Positions 34,940 through 43,170 of a stretch of DNA of 43,170 nt are shown here, in pieces. The position numbers and the translations under genes were made by a program. Numbering within the stretch: the first letter of the stretch is position 1; every line of letters begins with the position of its first letter. Location: NCBI GenBank assembly GCA_020049615.1, contig JAIFKN010000175.1:1-43170 (forward strand). Reading direction: 5' to 3'. Under the pieces are notes generated by a model. The model was given only the letters and a program-made list of their open reading frames with translations, did no database searches and was not told the DNA's origin. The stretch is from a bacterium. GTDB taxonomy: Bacteria > Planctomycetota > UBA11346.

Positions 34940-35094
34940 GGCTTGAGGCTCATTGCCTCCAAACCTCGCAGCACAGGGCTGCAGTTGCCATCACGCGCCT
35001 GTGAGTGGCAATGGACCTCAAGCCTCAGGCCTCAAGCCTTTCCAGCCACCGCCTCGGAAAAACGGCGGAACAGGTACAGCGGATCGGCCGGGCC
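34877..35094. repeat. Inverted repeat of the carA 3' end
   Basis: The left arm is 34877-34940, the last 20 sense codons and stop of carA plus a base beyond; the right arm is 35031-35094 in reverse orientation. Of 64 aligned bases 61 match. The three differences (TTG/CTG, CTA/CTG, TCT/TCC in the carA frame) are all synonymous, so the right arm encodes exactly the same C-terminal peptide. Similarity continues past the stop into a GGCTTGA heptamer array, with two copies on the left and three on the right, and then CATTGCC (34951-34957 and the reverse complement of 35004-35010). The unpaired centre is about 34958-35003 and contains a smaller hairpin (TTGCCA at 34985-34990 and TGGCAA at 35006-35011). 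Confidence 0.9.
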
Positions 35095-35114
35095 CCGCCG
35101 ATACCGTCAAGCCG

Positions 35115-36167
<1,053 letters not shown>

Positions 36168-36171
36168 CCGG

Positions 36172-36990
36172 CTACGCTCCGCCGTGCAGCCGTCGCCACC
36201 CCTCGGGCGCGAGTCCGAGGAGGCGGCGGAAATGCCGGCGCAGATGCGCCCCATCACAGAACCCCAGCTGTTCCGCAGCCGCCTCGACCGTCGCCCCGGC
36301 GAGCAGGGCGTCCCCTGCCGCCTCGCAGCGGGCCTGCAGGCGCCAACGCCCGGGCGGCAGCCCATAGCGGGCGCGGAAGCGCTTGCGGAAGAGCTCCCAG
36401 CCCATGCCGGCCGCATCGGCCGCGGCGCGCGGATCGAACGGCCGCGCCAGATCGGCTGCCAGGCTGCGGCGGCCGGCATCGAGGGCAGCGTCCTCGGCGC
36501 CATGGCTCCAGCGGGCGAGCGCCAGGATCGCGCCGTGCAGACGCAGCTGCGCTTCGGCCGGATCGGCGATGCGGTGCGCCTCGACATCCTCGATCAGCCG
36601 GCGTAGCGGCGCCAGCGCGTCAACTGGCGGGTGCCGCAACGGCCGTCGCCGATCCAGCAGGCCCTGGGTGGCGAGCAGGGCCATGATCCCGCCATCGCAG
36701 TCGAGGAACAGTTCACGCCAGAGCTGGCCGGGGCCGGGCCCGTAGTCGTGGCGCAGTCCCGGGAAGAGCAGGAGCAGATCGCCTGCCACCACCGGCTCCC
36801 GCCGACCATCGGAATCGCGGTAGGCGCCTGCACCCTCGGCCAGCAGGAGGAAGCCGTGCATGCCCAGTTCGCGGCCCCGCGGACCCCAGGTGTGCCCCGG
36901 CTGCTTCTGGGAGCGGCCGGCATAGAGATGGAAGCCGGGGCCGCGGATGACCACGCGGTTGAATCGGTGCCATACCATAACGTTCCCCAT
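36172..36990 (-). CDS. AraC-family transcriptional regulator
   Basis: A 272-residue regulator: cupin-type sensor domain (about 12-120; LLLAEGAGAYRDSDGRREPV, AGDLLLLFPGLRHDYGPGPG) and double HTH (about 175-270; AAADAAGMGWELFRKRFRAR, VEAAAEQLGFCDGAHLRRHF). Start ATG 36990 (MGNVMVWHRFNR); ATG 36978 is a slightly shorter alternative. It is divergent from the GH42 gene with 51 bp between, so it is the probable regulator of galactoside use. Its 3' end is 4 bases from the mtnA stop. Confidence 0.88.
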   Translation of the reverse strand: MGNVMVWHRFNRVVIRGPGFHLYAGRSQKQPGHTWGPRGRELGMHGFLLLAEGAGAYRDSDGRREPVVAGDLLLLFPGLRHDYGPGPGQLWRELFLDCDGGIMALLATQGLLDRRRPLRHPPVDALAPLRRLIEDVEAHRIADPAEAQLRLHGAILALARWSHGAEDAALDAGRRSLAADLARPFDPRAAADAAGMGWELFRKRFRARYGLPPGRWRLQARCEAAGDALLAGATVEAAAEQLGFCDGAHLRRHFRRLLGLAPEGWRRLHGGA

Positions 36991-37041
36991 GCTGCCGCAG
37001 TGTTCCTGGCGCGACAGCAGAATAGCAGTCAGGATCGGAAT

Positions 37042-39105
37042 ATGACCGCACGCGCCCATCCCATGATCGTATCCGGAGCGTACCGCCTGCTGCATGGCGG
37101 CGACTACAATCCCGAACAGTGGTTGCACCGCCCGGAGATCCTCGCTGAGGACGCTGTGCTGATGCGCGAGGCCGGGGTCAACCAGGCGTCGGTCGGCATC
37201 TTCTCCTGGGCGGCCCTCGAACCCGAGCAGGACCGATTCGACTTCGCCTGGCTGGATGCCGTGATGGATCGCCTGCACGCGCAGGGCGTCGGCATCATCC
37301 TCGCCACCCCCACCGCCGCCCGCCCACGCTGGTTGGCCGAGGCCCATCCCGAGGTCATGCAGGTGCGCTCCGACGGACGGCGCGCCCCGCCGGGCTTCGG
37401 CCGCCACAACCCCTGCTGGACCTCGCCGGTGCTGCGCGAGCGCAGCCGCATCGTCATCGATCGCCTCGCCGCCCGCTATGCCAAGCATCCGGCGCTGATC
37501 GGCTGGCACATCAACAACGAGTACGGCGGCAGCAGCGATCATGCCCGCTGCCACTGCGACGGCTGCGTGGCGGCTTTCCAGGGCTGGCTCAAGGAGCGCT
37601 ACCAGGGGGATCTCGAGCGCCTGAACACCGCCTGGTGGACGCGCTTCTGGAGCCACCAGTACCAGGCCTGGGAGCACATCCGTCCAGGCGACGGCTCCAG
37701 CGAGGCGCTGGAGCTGAACTGGCGGCGCTTCAGCAGCCGGCTGGTCGCCGGCTTCTGCGCCCACGAGATCGCCGCCGTGCGACGCCATAGCGCTGCGCCG
37801 GCGACCACCAACCTGCACGGCTGGCTGAACCAGTACGACATCCGGGCCCTCGCCGATCAGCTCGACTTCACCAGCTACGACGCCTACCACGACGCCACCG
37901 GGACCGCCGCCGACATCGCCGGGGCCGGCAGCATGCAGCATTTCTCCTTCCTCGTCTCGGCGGTGCGCGCCTTCGGCGCGGGCAAGCCGTGGCTGCTGAT
38001 GGAGAGCTGCCCGTCCCTGCCGCAGTACAAGAAGCTGCTGCGGCAGAAGCGGCCGGGCGTGCACCGCCGCAACAGCCTGTCGATGGTGGCGGAGGGCTCC
38101 GATGGCGTGTGCTACTTCCAGTGGCGCGCCGGCCGCGGCGGCCACGAGAAGCTGCACGGTTCGGTGCTGATGCAGGACGCCCCGCATGACACCCGCGTCT
38201 TCCGCGAGGTCGCCGCCCTCGGACGCGAACTGCAGGCCCTCCAGGCGGTGGCCGGCGCGGCGACGCCTTCGGCAGTGGCGGTGGTCTGGGATGTGGAGAG
38301 CGAATGGGCGCGCCACCTCAACTCCGGCCTCGACACGCTGCCCTGGCCGGAAGCGCTGGCCCGGGCCTGGCATCGGCCGCTGTGGGCCGCTGGCGTCGGC
38401 TGCGATGTGGTCGACGCCACGGCCGACCTCGCCGGCTACCGGCTGGTCATCGTGCCTGGCGTGTTCCTGATGCGGCCCGGCTTCGCCGAGCGGCTGCAGG
38501 CGGCGGCGAGGAGCGGCGTCCAGGTGGTGATCGACGGCCTGTCCGTCTGGCTCGACGAGGACATGTCCTGCGTCGCCGGTGGCCGTCCCGGCCCCCTGCG
38601 CGAGGCCCTCGGGCTGCGGTGCGAGGCCATCGACCAGTTGCGCGGCGACGAGGCGGTGACGGTAGCAGACCCAGGCGGCTGGTTCGCCGCCGACGCATCT
38701 GCGGTGGGCTGGCTCGACCAGATCCATGCTGAGGGTTGCGACGTGCTGGCTGCGCTGGTCGGCGGCTTCCACGATGGCTGGCCGCTGCTCACGCGCCGCA
38801 CCCTCGGGGCCGGGGCCATGTGGTACGTCGCCGGCGGCCTGCGCGACGCCGACCATGACCATCTGGCTGCGCGGCTGTGCGGCGTCGCGGGAGTGGCCCC
38901 CTGCCTGCCCGGACTTCCGCCAGGCGTGATCGCCCGCGAACGCCTGCAGCCGGGACGGCGCTTCGTCTTCCTGATCAACCCGACGGGCGGGCCGCTGACG
39001 GTGCCGCTGCCGGACGGCTGGTCGGACGCCGTGGACGGAGCGCCGCTGGTGCAGGTCCGGCTGGCTGCCGAGGACGTGCGGGTGGTGTCGGGGCCGAGCC
39101 GATAG
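37042..39105 (+). CDS. Beta-galactosidase, GH42 family
   Basis: A 687-residue GH42 enzyme. GGDYNPEQWLHRPEILAEDA opens the TIM barrel. Glu160 in GWHINNEYGG is the acid/base and Glu321 in LLMESCPS the nucleophile. The Cys cluster Cys125 and Cys170-x-Cys172-xx-Cys175 forms the known zinc site. The trimerisation/Rossmann-like domain (about 400-610; LVIVPGVFLMRPGFAERLQ) and a C-terminal beta domain follow. No signal peptide is seen, so it acts on imported beta-galactosides. The ATG at 37042 has AGGA 7 bases upstream. Its start is divergent from the AraC gene. GH42 members often prefer plant or glycan-derived oligosaccharides to lactose. Confidence 0.93.
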   Translation: MTARAHPMIVSGAYRLLHGGDYNPEQWLHRPEILAEDAVLMREAGVNQASVGIFSWAALEPEQDRFDFAWLDAVMDRLHAQGVGIILATPTAARPRWLAEAHPEVMQVRSDGRRAPPGFGRHNPCWTSPVLRERSRIVIDRLAARYAKHPALIGWHINNEYGGSSDHARCHCDGCVAAFQGWLKERYQGDLERLNTAWWTRFWSHQYQAWEHIRPGDGSSEALELNWRRFSSRLVAGFCAHEIAAVRRHSAAPATTNLHGWLNQYDIRALADQLDFTSYDAYHDATGTAADIAGAGSMQHFSFLVSAVRAFGAGKPWLLMESCPSLPQYKKLLRQKRPGVHRRNSLSMVAEGSDGVCYFQWRAGRGGHEKLHGSVLMQDAPHDTRVFREVAALGRELQALQAVAGAATPSAVAVVWDVESEWARHLNSGLDTLPWPEALARAWHRPLWAAGVGCDVVDATADLAGYRLVIVPGVFLMRPGFAERLQAAARSGVQVVIDGLSVWLDEDMSCVAGGRPGPLREALGLRCEAIDQLRGDEAVTVADPGGWFAADASAVGWLDQIHAEGCDVLAALVGGFHDGWPLLTRRTLGAGAMWYVAGGLRDADHDHLAARLCGVAGVAPCLPGLPPGVIARERLQPGRRFVFLINPTGGPLTVPLPDGWSDAVDGAPLVQVRLAAEDVRVVSGPSR

Positions 39106-39111
39106 CCGCGG

Positions 39112-39483
39112 CTACAGCGGCTTGCGCTTGAATTCCAGGATCACCTGCTGCGCCTCCGGATAGAAGCGGATCAGCTTGTCGAGCTGGGTGATCTTGAACA
39201 ACGGCATGAGGTCGGCGCGCACGCCGGCGATGGCCAGCCGGCCCTTCGCCGCCATCACGCCCTTGTAGAACGCGATCAGCTTGCCGACCATCGCCGAGCT
39301 CAGGTACGATACCGGGGCCAGATCGAGGACGATGCTCGGCTTGGCATGTCGGTCGAGCAGCCCGGTCAGCTCGGCGCCGATGGCGTTGATCACCGGCATG
39401 TCGAGCAACCGGTCCTTGGTCACCTGCACCAGCACGATGCGGTCGTAGACTTGGACGATGAGGTGTCCGCTGCGCTCAGCCAT
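39112..39483 (-). CDS. STAS-domain anti-sigma factor antagonist
   Basis: A 123-residue single STAS domain. The phosphorylatable Ser lies in VSYLSSAMVGKLIAFYKG (Ser62 or Ser63), the typical antagonist helix, followed by RLAIAGVRADLMPLFKI. Dephosphorylated STAS proteins bind the anti-sigma kinase and free its target. Its ATG at 39483 overlaps the anti-sigma kinase gene by eight bases. It is the last gene of the four-gene LysM-phosphatase-kinase-STAS cluster and converges with the GH42 gene. Confidence 0.9.
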   Translation of the reverse strand: MAERSGHLIVQVYDRIVLVQVTKDRLLDMPVINAIGAELTGLLDRHAKPSIVLDLAPVSYLSSAMVGKLIAFYKGVMAAKGRLAIAGVRADLMPLFKITQLDKLIRFYPEAQQVILEFKRKPL

Positions 39484-40051
39484 GGACCCTGCTTACATCG
39501 GCGCGGCGCCTGGAAAGGACCACTGTGGCGCCCCGGCGCCAGTAGGTCAGGGAGCCCAGCCAGGCGCGCATCAGCCGGATGCCGCGGCCATGCTCGAGCA
39601 GCAGGCTCGCGGGATCGTCCGGGTCCGGCACCGAGGCCATGCTGAAACCCGGCCCCTGGTCGCTGATCGCCAGCTGCCAGCGCTTGTCATCGATCGCCAC
39701 CGCCACATCGATCATCAGCCGCGGATCGCCTTCGTTGCCATGCAGCATGGCATTGGTCACCGCCTCATCGAGGCACAGCACGAGCCACGAGCGATCCGCC
39801 TCGGCAACCCAGCCTCGTTCGGTCATCAGCATGGCGATGGTGTCCATCGCCTCCTGCTTGGCGTCCAGGCGCGATGGCCACGAGCGGCGGAACACCACCT
39901 CGCCGGCGGGCTGCCACTCGCCCTGGCGCATCATCAAGCGGAAGCGCCTGGTGGTGCCGCCATCCTCGGCCGGCTGCACTGCGCGCTGCGCCTCCAGGGT
40001 GCGGATCGCCCGGCGCTTGGTCGTCGTGGTGGCATGCCGCCGCGTGGCCAT
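39476..40051 (-). CDS. RsbW-like anti-sigma factor serine kinase (HATPase)
   Basis: A 191-residue GHKL ATPase. The N box is LCLDEAVTNAMLHGN (92-106), the G1 box SDQGPGF (130-136), and a G2-like HGRGIRLMRAWL is at 154-165. These kinases phosphorylate STAS antagonists and sequester a sigma factor or another target. The first 40 residues are basic and look unstructured, which is longer than in RsbW itself. The gene lies two bases after the SpoIIE-type phosphatase gene and overlaps the STAS gene by eight bases. Confidence 0.9.
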   Translation of the reverse strand: MATRRHATTTTKRRAIRTLEAQRAVQPAEDGGTTRRFRLMMRQGEWQPAGEVVFRRSWPSRLDAKQEAMDTIAMLMTERGWVAEADRSWLVLCLDEAVTNAMLHGNEGDPRLMIDVAVAIDDKRWQLAISDQGPGFSMASVPDPDDPASLLLEHGRGIRLMRAWLGSLTYWRRGATVVLSRRRADVSRVHG

Positions 40052-40053
40052 GT

Positions 40054-41316
40054 TCAGAGGCGCTCGGCCACGATCAGGCTCATGTCATCATGCTGCGGCC
40101 GCCCGTCCAGCCAGGCGTCGACCGCCGTGACCACCGCGTCGCGCACCGCGACTGCCCCGTCGGCGGCGGCGATGGCGGCGCGCAGGCGGTCGTTGCCGAA
40201 GAGGTCGCGCACCGGCGGGACATGCGCCTCGACGATGCCGTCGGTGAGCAGCACGACGATGTCGCCGCGCGCCAGCGGGGCGATGCGCGCCAGATCATAG
40301 CTCGTCTCGTCGAGCATGCCGAGGGCGAGTCCGGTCGACTCGAGGGCGTCCCAGTTCGCTGCGGCACGCCGCAGCACCATCGGCGGATCATGGCCGGCGC
40401 TGACGTAGACGATGCCGCCATCGGCCTGGAACCGCGCCAGCACCATGGTCATGAAGGCATCATCGGCCATGTCGCCGGCGAGCAGGCCGTTGAGCCGCCC
40501 GACAAGGGCGGCGGGGTCGCGCTCGTGCTGGTGCAGGGCGAGGAGGAAGGCGCGAGCCGTGCTCATCAGCATGGCGGCGGCGATACCGTGGCCGCTGACG
40601 TCGCCGACCACCGCATCGACCGCGCCCTCGGGTCCGGCGATGAAATCATGGTAGTCGCCGCCGGTGGCGTCGCAGCTGCGCTGCCAGGCGGCGAAGCGCC
40701 ACGCGGTCGTTTCCGGCACGGTGGTGGGCAGGAGGCCGAGCTGGATGGTGCGGGCGAGTTCAAGGTCGTGCAGCAGGCGCTGCCGTTCGCGGTCGCGCTG
40801 CAGCAGCTGGGCGTTCTCCAGCGCCACGCCGGCCTGCGCCGCCAGCGCGGCCAGGACCTGCTCATCGCGTTCGCCGAAGGCTGACGCGTCGCGCTTGTTG
40901 AGCGCCTGGATCACCCCGACCACCGCGCCCTCATGGTTGACCATCGGTAGGCAGAGGATGCTGCGGGTGCGGAAACCGGTGCGCCGGTCATTGGCAGGAT
41001 CGAAGCGCGGATCGTCGTAGGCCGACGGGATGTTGACCACCGCGCCATCGACCGCGACCGTGCCCGCGATACCGCGGCCGATAGGCAGGCGGATCTCGCC
41101 GGTGCCTTCGGCAACGCGCGTCCACAACTCGTTGCGCTCGCGGTCGACGACGAACAACGAGGTGCGCTCGGCGTCGACCAGATCGGTCGCCGAAGCGACG
41201 ATCAATGCCAGCAGGCGATCGAGATCGCGCTCGGCGCCGAGCGCGCGCGACACCTTCAGGACGGTCTGCAGGTCGGCGAGCAGATCAGCGTCGCCCTGCC
41301 CGGCCTGGCCCGGCAT
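40054..41316 (-). CDS. GAF-domain SpoIIE/RsbU-type protein phosphatase
   Basis: A 420-residue regulator with an N-terminal GAF domain (about 28-175; RTSLFVVDRERNELWTRVAE, LPIGRGIAGTVAVDG, ILCLPMVNHEGAVVGVIQAL) and a C-terminal PP2C-type SpoIIE domain (about 205-418). Metal-binding acids are in CDATGGDYHDF (Asp221) and VVGDVSGHGIAAAM (Asp239), with VLLTDGIVEA and PQHDDMSLIV near the end. It would dephosphorylate the STAS antagonist in response to the GAF ligand. It is 12 bp after the LysM gene. No transmembrane segment is present, so it is cytoplasmic. Confidence 0.92.
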   Translation of the reverse strand: MPGQAGQGDADLLADLQTVLKVSRALGAERDLDRLLALIVASATDLVDAERTSLFVVDRERNELWTRVAEGTGEIRLPIGRGIAGTVAVDGAVVNIPSAYDDPRFDPANDRRTGFRTRSILCLPMVNHEGAVVGVIQALNKRDASAFGERDEQVLAALAAQAGVALENAQLLQRDRERQRLLHDLELARTIQLGLLPTTVPETTAWRFAAWQRSCDATGGDYHDFIAGPEGAVDAVVGDVSGHGIAAAMLMSTARAFLLALHQHERDPAALVGRLNGLLAGDMADDAFMTMVLARFQADGGIVYVSAGHDPPMVLRRAAANWDALESTGLALGMLDETSYDLARIAPLARGDIVVLLTDGIVEAHVPPVRDLFGNDRLRAAIAAADGAVAVRDAVVTAVDAWLDGRPQHDDMSLIVAERL

Positions 41317-41328
41317 CGCAGCCCCGGA

Positions 41329-42669
41329 TCAGCGGACCGGCGCGGAGGCCGGCTGCGCGTCGTAGGGCGAGTAGAACGGATCGTCCTGGAAGGTCGGCGC
41401 GGGCGGGGCGGGCGGCGCGGGGGCAACCCCGCCAGGCAGCGGCGCGAAGGTGTCAGCACCCGTCGGAGCGAGCGGGGCGGGGCCGCTGCTGCCGCCGGGA
41501 ATGGCCAGGACCTGTCCGATGCGCAAGGCGGTGGGCTGCAGGCCGGGATTGGCCTCGACGATCTGCTTCCACGCCGACTTCTTGCCCAAGGTGCTGGCAG
41601 CGATGCTTTCCAGGGTGTCGCCGGACTTGACCGTGTAGGTGTTCCCGCCGATGGGTGCGGCGGTGCCACCAGGCGTGGCGACCGGCAGGTCGGGGATGGC
41701 CAGGCTCTGGCCGACCTTGAGGTTCTCCGGACGCACGCCGGGGTTGGCCTCGACGATCTGCTTCCACTTGGTGGTGGTGCCGAAGTAGACCTTGGAGATG
41801 TCGCCCAGGGTCTCGCCCTTGGCCACGATGTGGGTCTTGCCGCCACCGGCTCCGGTGGGGCCCGCAGCTCCGGCGGCGCCACCGCCTGCATCCTTCGCCG
41901 GCAGCTTGATCACCGCCCCGGCGCGCAGTTCTTCGGCCGGGATGTTGTTGAGGCGCTCGATCTCGCGCCAGCGGCTGCTGCTGCCAAGCATCTTCTTGGC
42001 GATGGTGTAGTAGCTCTCGCCCTTCTTCACCGTGTAGGAATCAGCGCCGCCGGGGGTGGCCGCAGCAGCAGGAGCGGTCTCGACCGCCGGGATCTGGATG
42101 ACCTGGCCGATCTTGAGGCGGGCAGGATCGAGACCCGGGTTGGCCTCGACGATCTTGCGCCAGTGCTTGGTCGTACCGTAGTGGATGGCGCTGATGTCGC
42201 CGAGGGTCTCGCCCTTGGCCACGGTATGGGTGCCGCCAGGAGTCGTCGCCACTACCGGGACCGGAGCGGTGGTGCTCAGCGGATCGCTATAGCCCGGCGC
42301 TGGAGTCATCGCGCTGGGGCCGCTATCGAAGCCGGAAGGCGCCAAGGGGGCCGGAGCGAAAGCCGAAGTGCCGCCGGGGGCGGGGCCGAAGCCGCTGTCC
42401 CCAGGCGTGGGGCCGGGCAGCGGAGCCGGGGTGAAGCCGCCGTAGGAATCGACGGGCGCGCTGCTGGAGGAGCTGCTCAGACCGCCCGAGCTTGAGAACG
42501 ATGAGGAATCGCCGTAGGACGAGGTGCCATAGGAGTCGGCCGGCGCAGTCGTCGACACCGGATCGCTCGGAGTGTCCTTCTTCCCGGTCGCGACCAGCGC
42601 GACCACGACCAGCGCGACGCACACGACAACAACGCCGCCGGCGATCAGAACATCCTTCTGCAGCTGCAT
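41329..42669 (-). CDS. Membrane-anchored protein with four LysM domains
   Basis: A 446-residue protein with one N-terminal transmembrane helix (about 8-28; not cleaved-looking, followed by KK), a Ser/Pro/Gly-rich spacer (30-145) and four LysM repeats at about 147-194, 211-257, 279-325 and 344-391. Repeats 1, 3 and 4 share the core W(K/R)(K/Q)IVEANPG. A Pro-rich tail follows. LysM domains bind peptidoglycan or chitin-like GlcNAc chains, so the protein likely sits at the periplasmic face of the inner membrane and touches the cell wall. ATG 42669 has AGGAGA 9 bases upstream. It is the first gene of the partner-switching cluster. Confidence 0.9.
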   Translation of the reverse strand: MQLQKDVLIAGGVVVVCVALVVVALVATGKKDTPSDPVSTTAPADSYGTSSYGDSSSFSSSGGLSSSSSSAPVDSYGGFTPAPLPGPTPGDSGFGPAPGGTSAFAPAPLAPSGFDSGPSAMTPAPGYSDPLSTTAPVPVVATTPGGTHTVAKGETLGDISAIHYGTTKHWRKIVEANPGLDPARLKIGQVIQIPAVETAPAAAATPGGADSYTVKKGESYYTIAKKMLGSSSRWREIERLNNIPAEELRAGAVIKLPAKDAGGGAAGAAGPTGAGGGKTHIVAKGETLGDISKVYFGTTTKWKQIVEANPGVRPENLKVGQSLAIPDLPVATPGGTAAPIGGNTYTVKSGDTLESIAASTLGKKSAWKQIVEANPGLQPTALRIGQVLAIPGGSSGPAPLAPTGADTFAPLPGGVAPAPPAPPAPTFQDDPFYSPYDAQPASAPVR

Positions 42670-42812
42670 GGAAGAGGTCTCCTGCCCGCCGTCTGGGGGG
42701 GCTTTAGGCGGTACGGTGTACCGCCCACCGGTTCAAAGGCAACGATACCGGGGCATCGGCAGTGGCGGGTTGCCCTGCGGTTCCCCCTCGCTACAAGCCC
42801 GCCCCTGCACCT

Positions 42813-42902
42813 GGAGAGGTGGCAGAGTGGTCGAATGCGCCGGTTTCGAAAACCGGTTTACCAGAAATGGTAACGGGGGTTCGAATCCCTCCCTCTCCGC
42901 CA
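42813..42902 (+). tRNA. tRNA-Ser (anticodon CGA)
   Basis: A 90-base type II tRNA with encoded CCA. Acceptor stem GGAGAGG pairs with CCTCTCC, discriminator G, then CCA. The anticodon stem CCGGT/ACCGG encloses TTCGAAA, so the anticodon is CGA (reads UCG). The long variable arm (ACCAGAAATGGT) and the T arm (GGGGGTTCGAATCCCTC) are intact. Confidence 0.97.
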
Positions 42903-42903
42903 T

Positions 42904-42930
42904 CAAACGCTTGGTTTTTCCAAGTGTTTG
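42904..42930 (+). terminator. Hairpin terminator after tRNA-Ser
   Basis: CAAACGCTTGG at 42904-42914 pairs with CCAAGTGTTTG at 42920-42930 (11 bp with one G-U pair), loop TTTTT. It begins one base after the CCA end. The poly-T lies in the loop and only TTG follows the stem, so termination strength is uncertain. Confidence 0.65.
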
Positions 42931-42937
42931 TTGCTAG

Positions 42938-42977
42938 CCCGGTTCCGGCGCCGACCTCGGTCGGCGCCGGAATCGGG
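42938..42977. repeat. Strong GC palindrome downstream of tRNA-Ser
   Basis: TTCCGGCGCCGAC at 42943-42955 is the exact reverse complement of GTCGGCGCCGGAA at 42960-42972, loop CTCG; CCCG/CGGG extends it outward with one G-T pair. It follows the terminator hairpin by 7 bases. Function is not evident; another terminator or a REP-type element is possible. Confidence 0.6.
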
Positions 42978-43028
42978 CGGGATCCTGCGGGCATCTGCAA
43001 GTCCCTGCTGTTGCCCGCAGGATCCCGC
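42977..43028. repeat. Perfect 17-bp inverted repeat adjoining the first palindrome
   Basis: GCGGGATCCTGCGGGCA at 42977-42993 and its exact reverse complement at 43012-43028 flank an 18-base centre that can form an inner GCA/TGC pair. A partial third copy (GGGTCCCGCAG) follows at about 43031-43041. Such arrays are seen in REP/BIME elements; nothing here shows a mobile gene. Confidence 0.6.
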
Positions 43029-43123
43029 TGGGGTCCCGCAGCATTCACGCACCCGCGTGACCGCCTGCCGCCCTGGCCTTCCCTGGGATACGCGCGCCAG
43101 AGATCCTCGCCCCCGAGGGTTCC

Positions 43124-43170
43124 ATGCGCTCCGCCACCTCCCCCACCGCCCCGCGCGACCGTTCGGCCCT
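43124..43170 (+). CDS. Possible start of a gene running off the window
   Basis: ATG at 43124 is preceded by GAGGG 4-9 bases upstream and opens MRSATSPTAPRDRSA, in frame to the window end. Fifteen residues allow no family call. Support is limited to the start signal and position downstream of the palindromes. Confidence 0.35.
   Translation, partial: MRSATSPTAPRDRSA

Noticed and set aside
36991..38862. Extension of the minus-strand AraC frame to 896 codons
   Set aside because: The extra 620 codons lie antisense to the GH42 gene; the AraC domain begins at 36990.
42791..43048. Open frame of 85 residues on the minus strand over the tRNA
   Set aside because: It contains the reading GGIRTPVTISGKPVFETGAF, a well-known false protein produced by antisense translation of tRNA-Ser genes.

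Overview
The window looks like a chromosomal piece of a very GC-rich, Gram-negative, saccharolytic bacterium. The gene set (sulfatase with its anaerobic maturase, three intact AraC regulators each divergent from or next to a catabolic enzyme, heparinase II/III-like, GH42, GH13, DUF2264 and PhyH proteins, and many secreted proteins of unknown family) resembles Planctomycetota, Lentisphaerota or Verrucomicrobiota. That placement is an inference from gene content; no marker here settles it. Peptidoglycan and envelope genes (murA, an mreC homologue, LysM repeats, lipoproteins) are present. The extreme GC content creates many long antisense open frames, which were ignored.

Layout. 1-2777: anaerobic sulfatase maturase (cut by the window edge), AraC regulator and a Cys-type sulfatase. 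2861-4962: murA and a translationally coupled AsmA-like exported protein. 5049-6006 (minus): rnpA-yidD-rpsU. 6086-9794 (plus): FHA protein, GH13 enzyme, MreC-like protein and gluQ. 9822-14230: a disturbed region holding a broken AraC gene, two remnants of glycoside-hydrolase-like genes, an intact MORN/thioredoxin-like lipoprotein, a lipocalin, and a secreted protein whose 3' end runs into one of the remnants. 14288-17383 (minus): alpha/beta hydrolase and heparinase-like genes. 17504-23835 (minus): two large tandem paralogues with an internal pilin-like segment, then trmB, a CoaB-like gene and a bile-acid-symporter-like gene, mostly overlapping. 23939-26496: pdxA, AraC and PhyH. 26638-33529 (minus): a housekeeping cluster rng-rplU-DUF2225-like-holB-sigma factor, ending in a frameshifted DUF2264 gene. 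33803-36167: carA and mtnA, separated by an inverted copy of the carA 3' end. 36172-39105: AraC divergent from a GH42 beta-galactosidase. 39112-42669 (minus): LysM protein, GAF-SpoIIE phosphatase, anti-sigma kinase and STAS antagonist, a complete partner-switching set. 42813-43170: tRNA-Ser(CGA), several strong palindromes and the possible start of another gene.

The most unusual points are these. (1) An inverted repeat of the last 21 codons of carA lies upstream of mtnA; its three differences within the codons are all synonymous, and it replaces the expected mtnA start region. (2) MtnA lacks the catalytic Cys (THCN-type motif reads TIGN). (3) Two large proteins carry what looks like a type IV pilin/pseudopilin module in the middle of the chain rather than at the N terminus. 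(4) A glycoside hydrolase fragment replaces the middle of an AraC gene. Points 1 and 4 could be genuine rearrangements or assembly chimeras, and this must be separated first.
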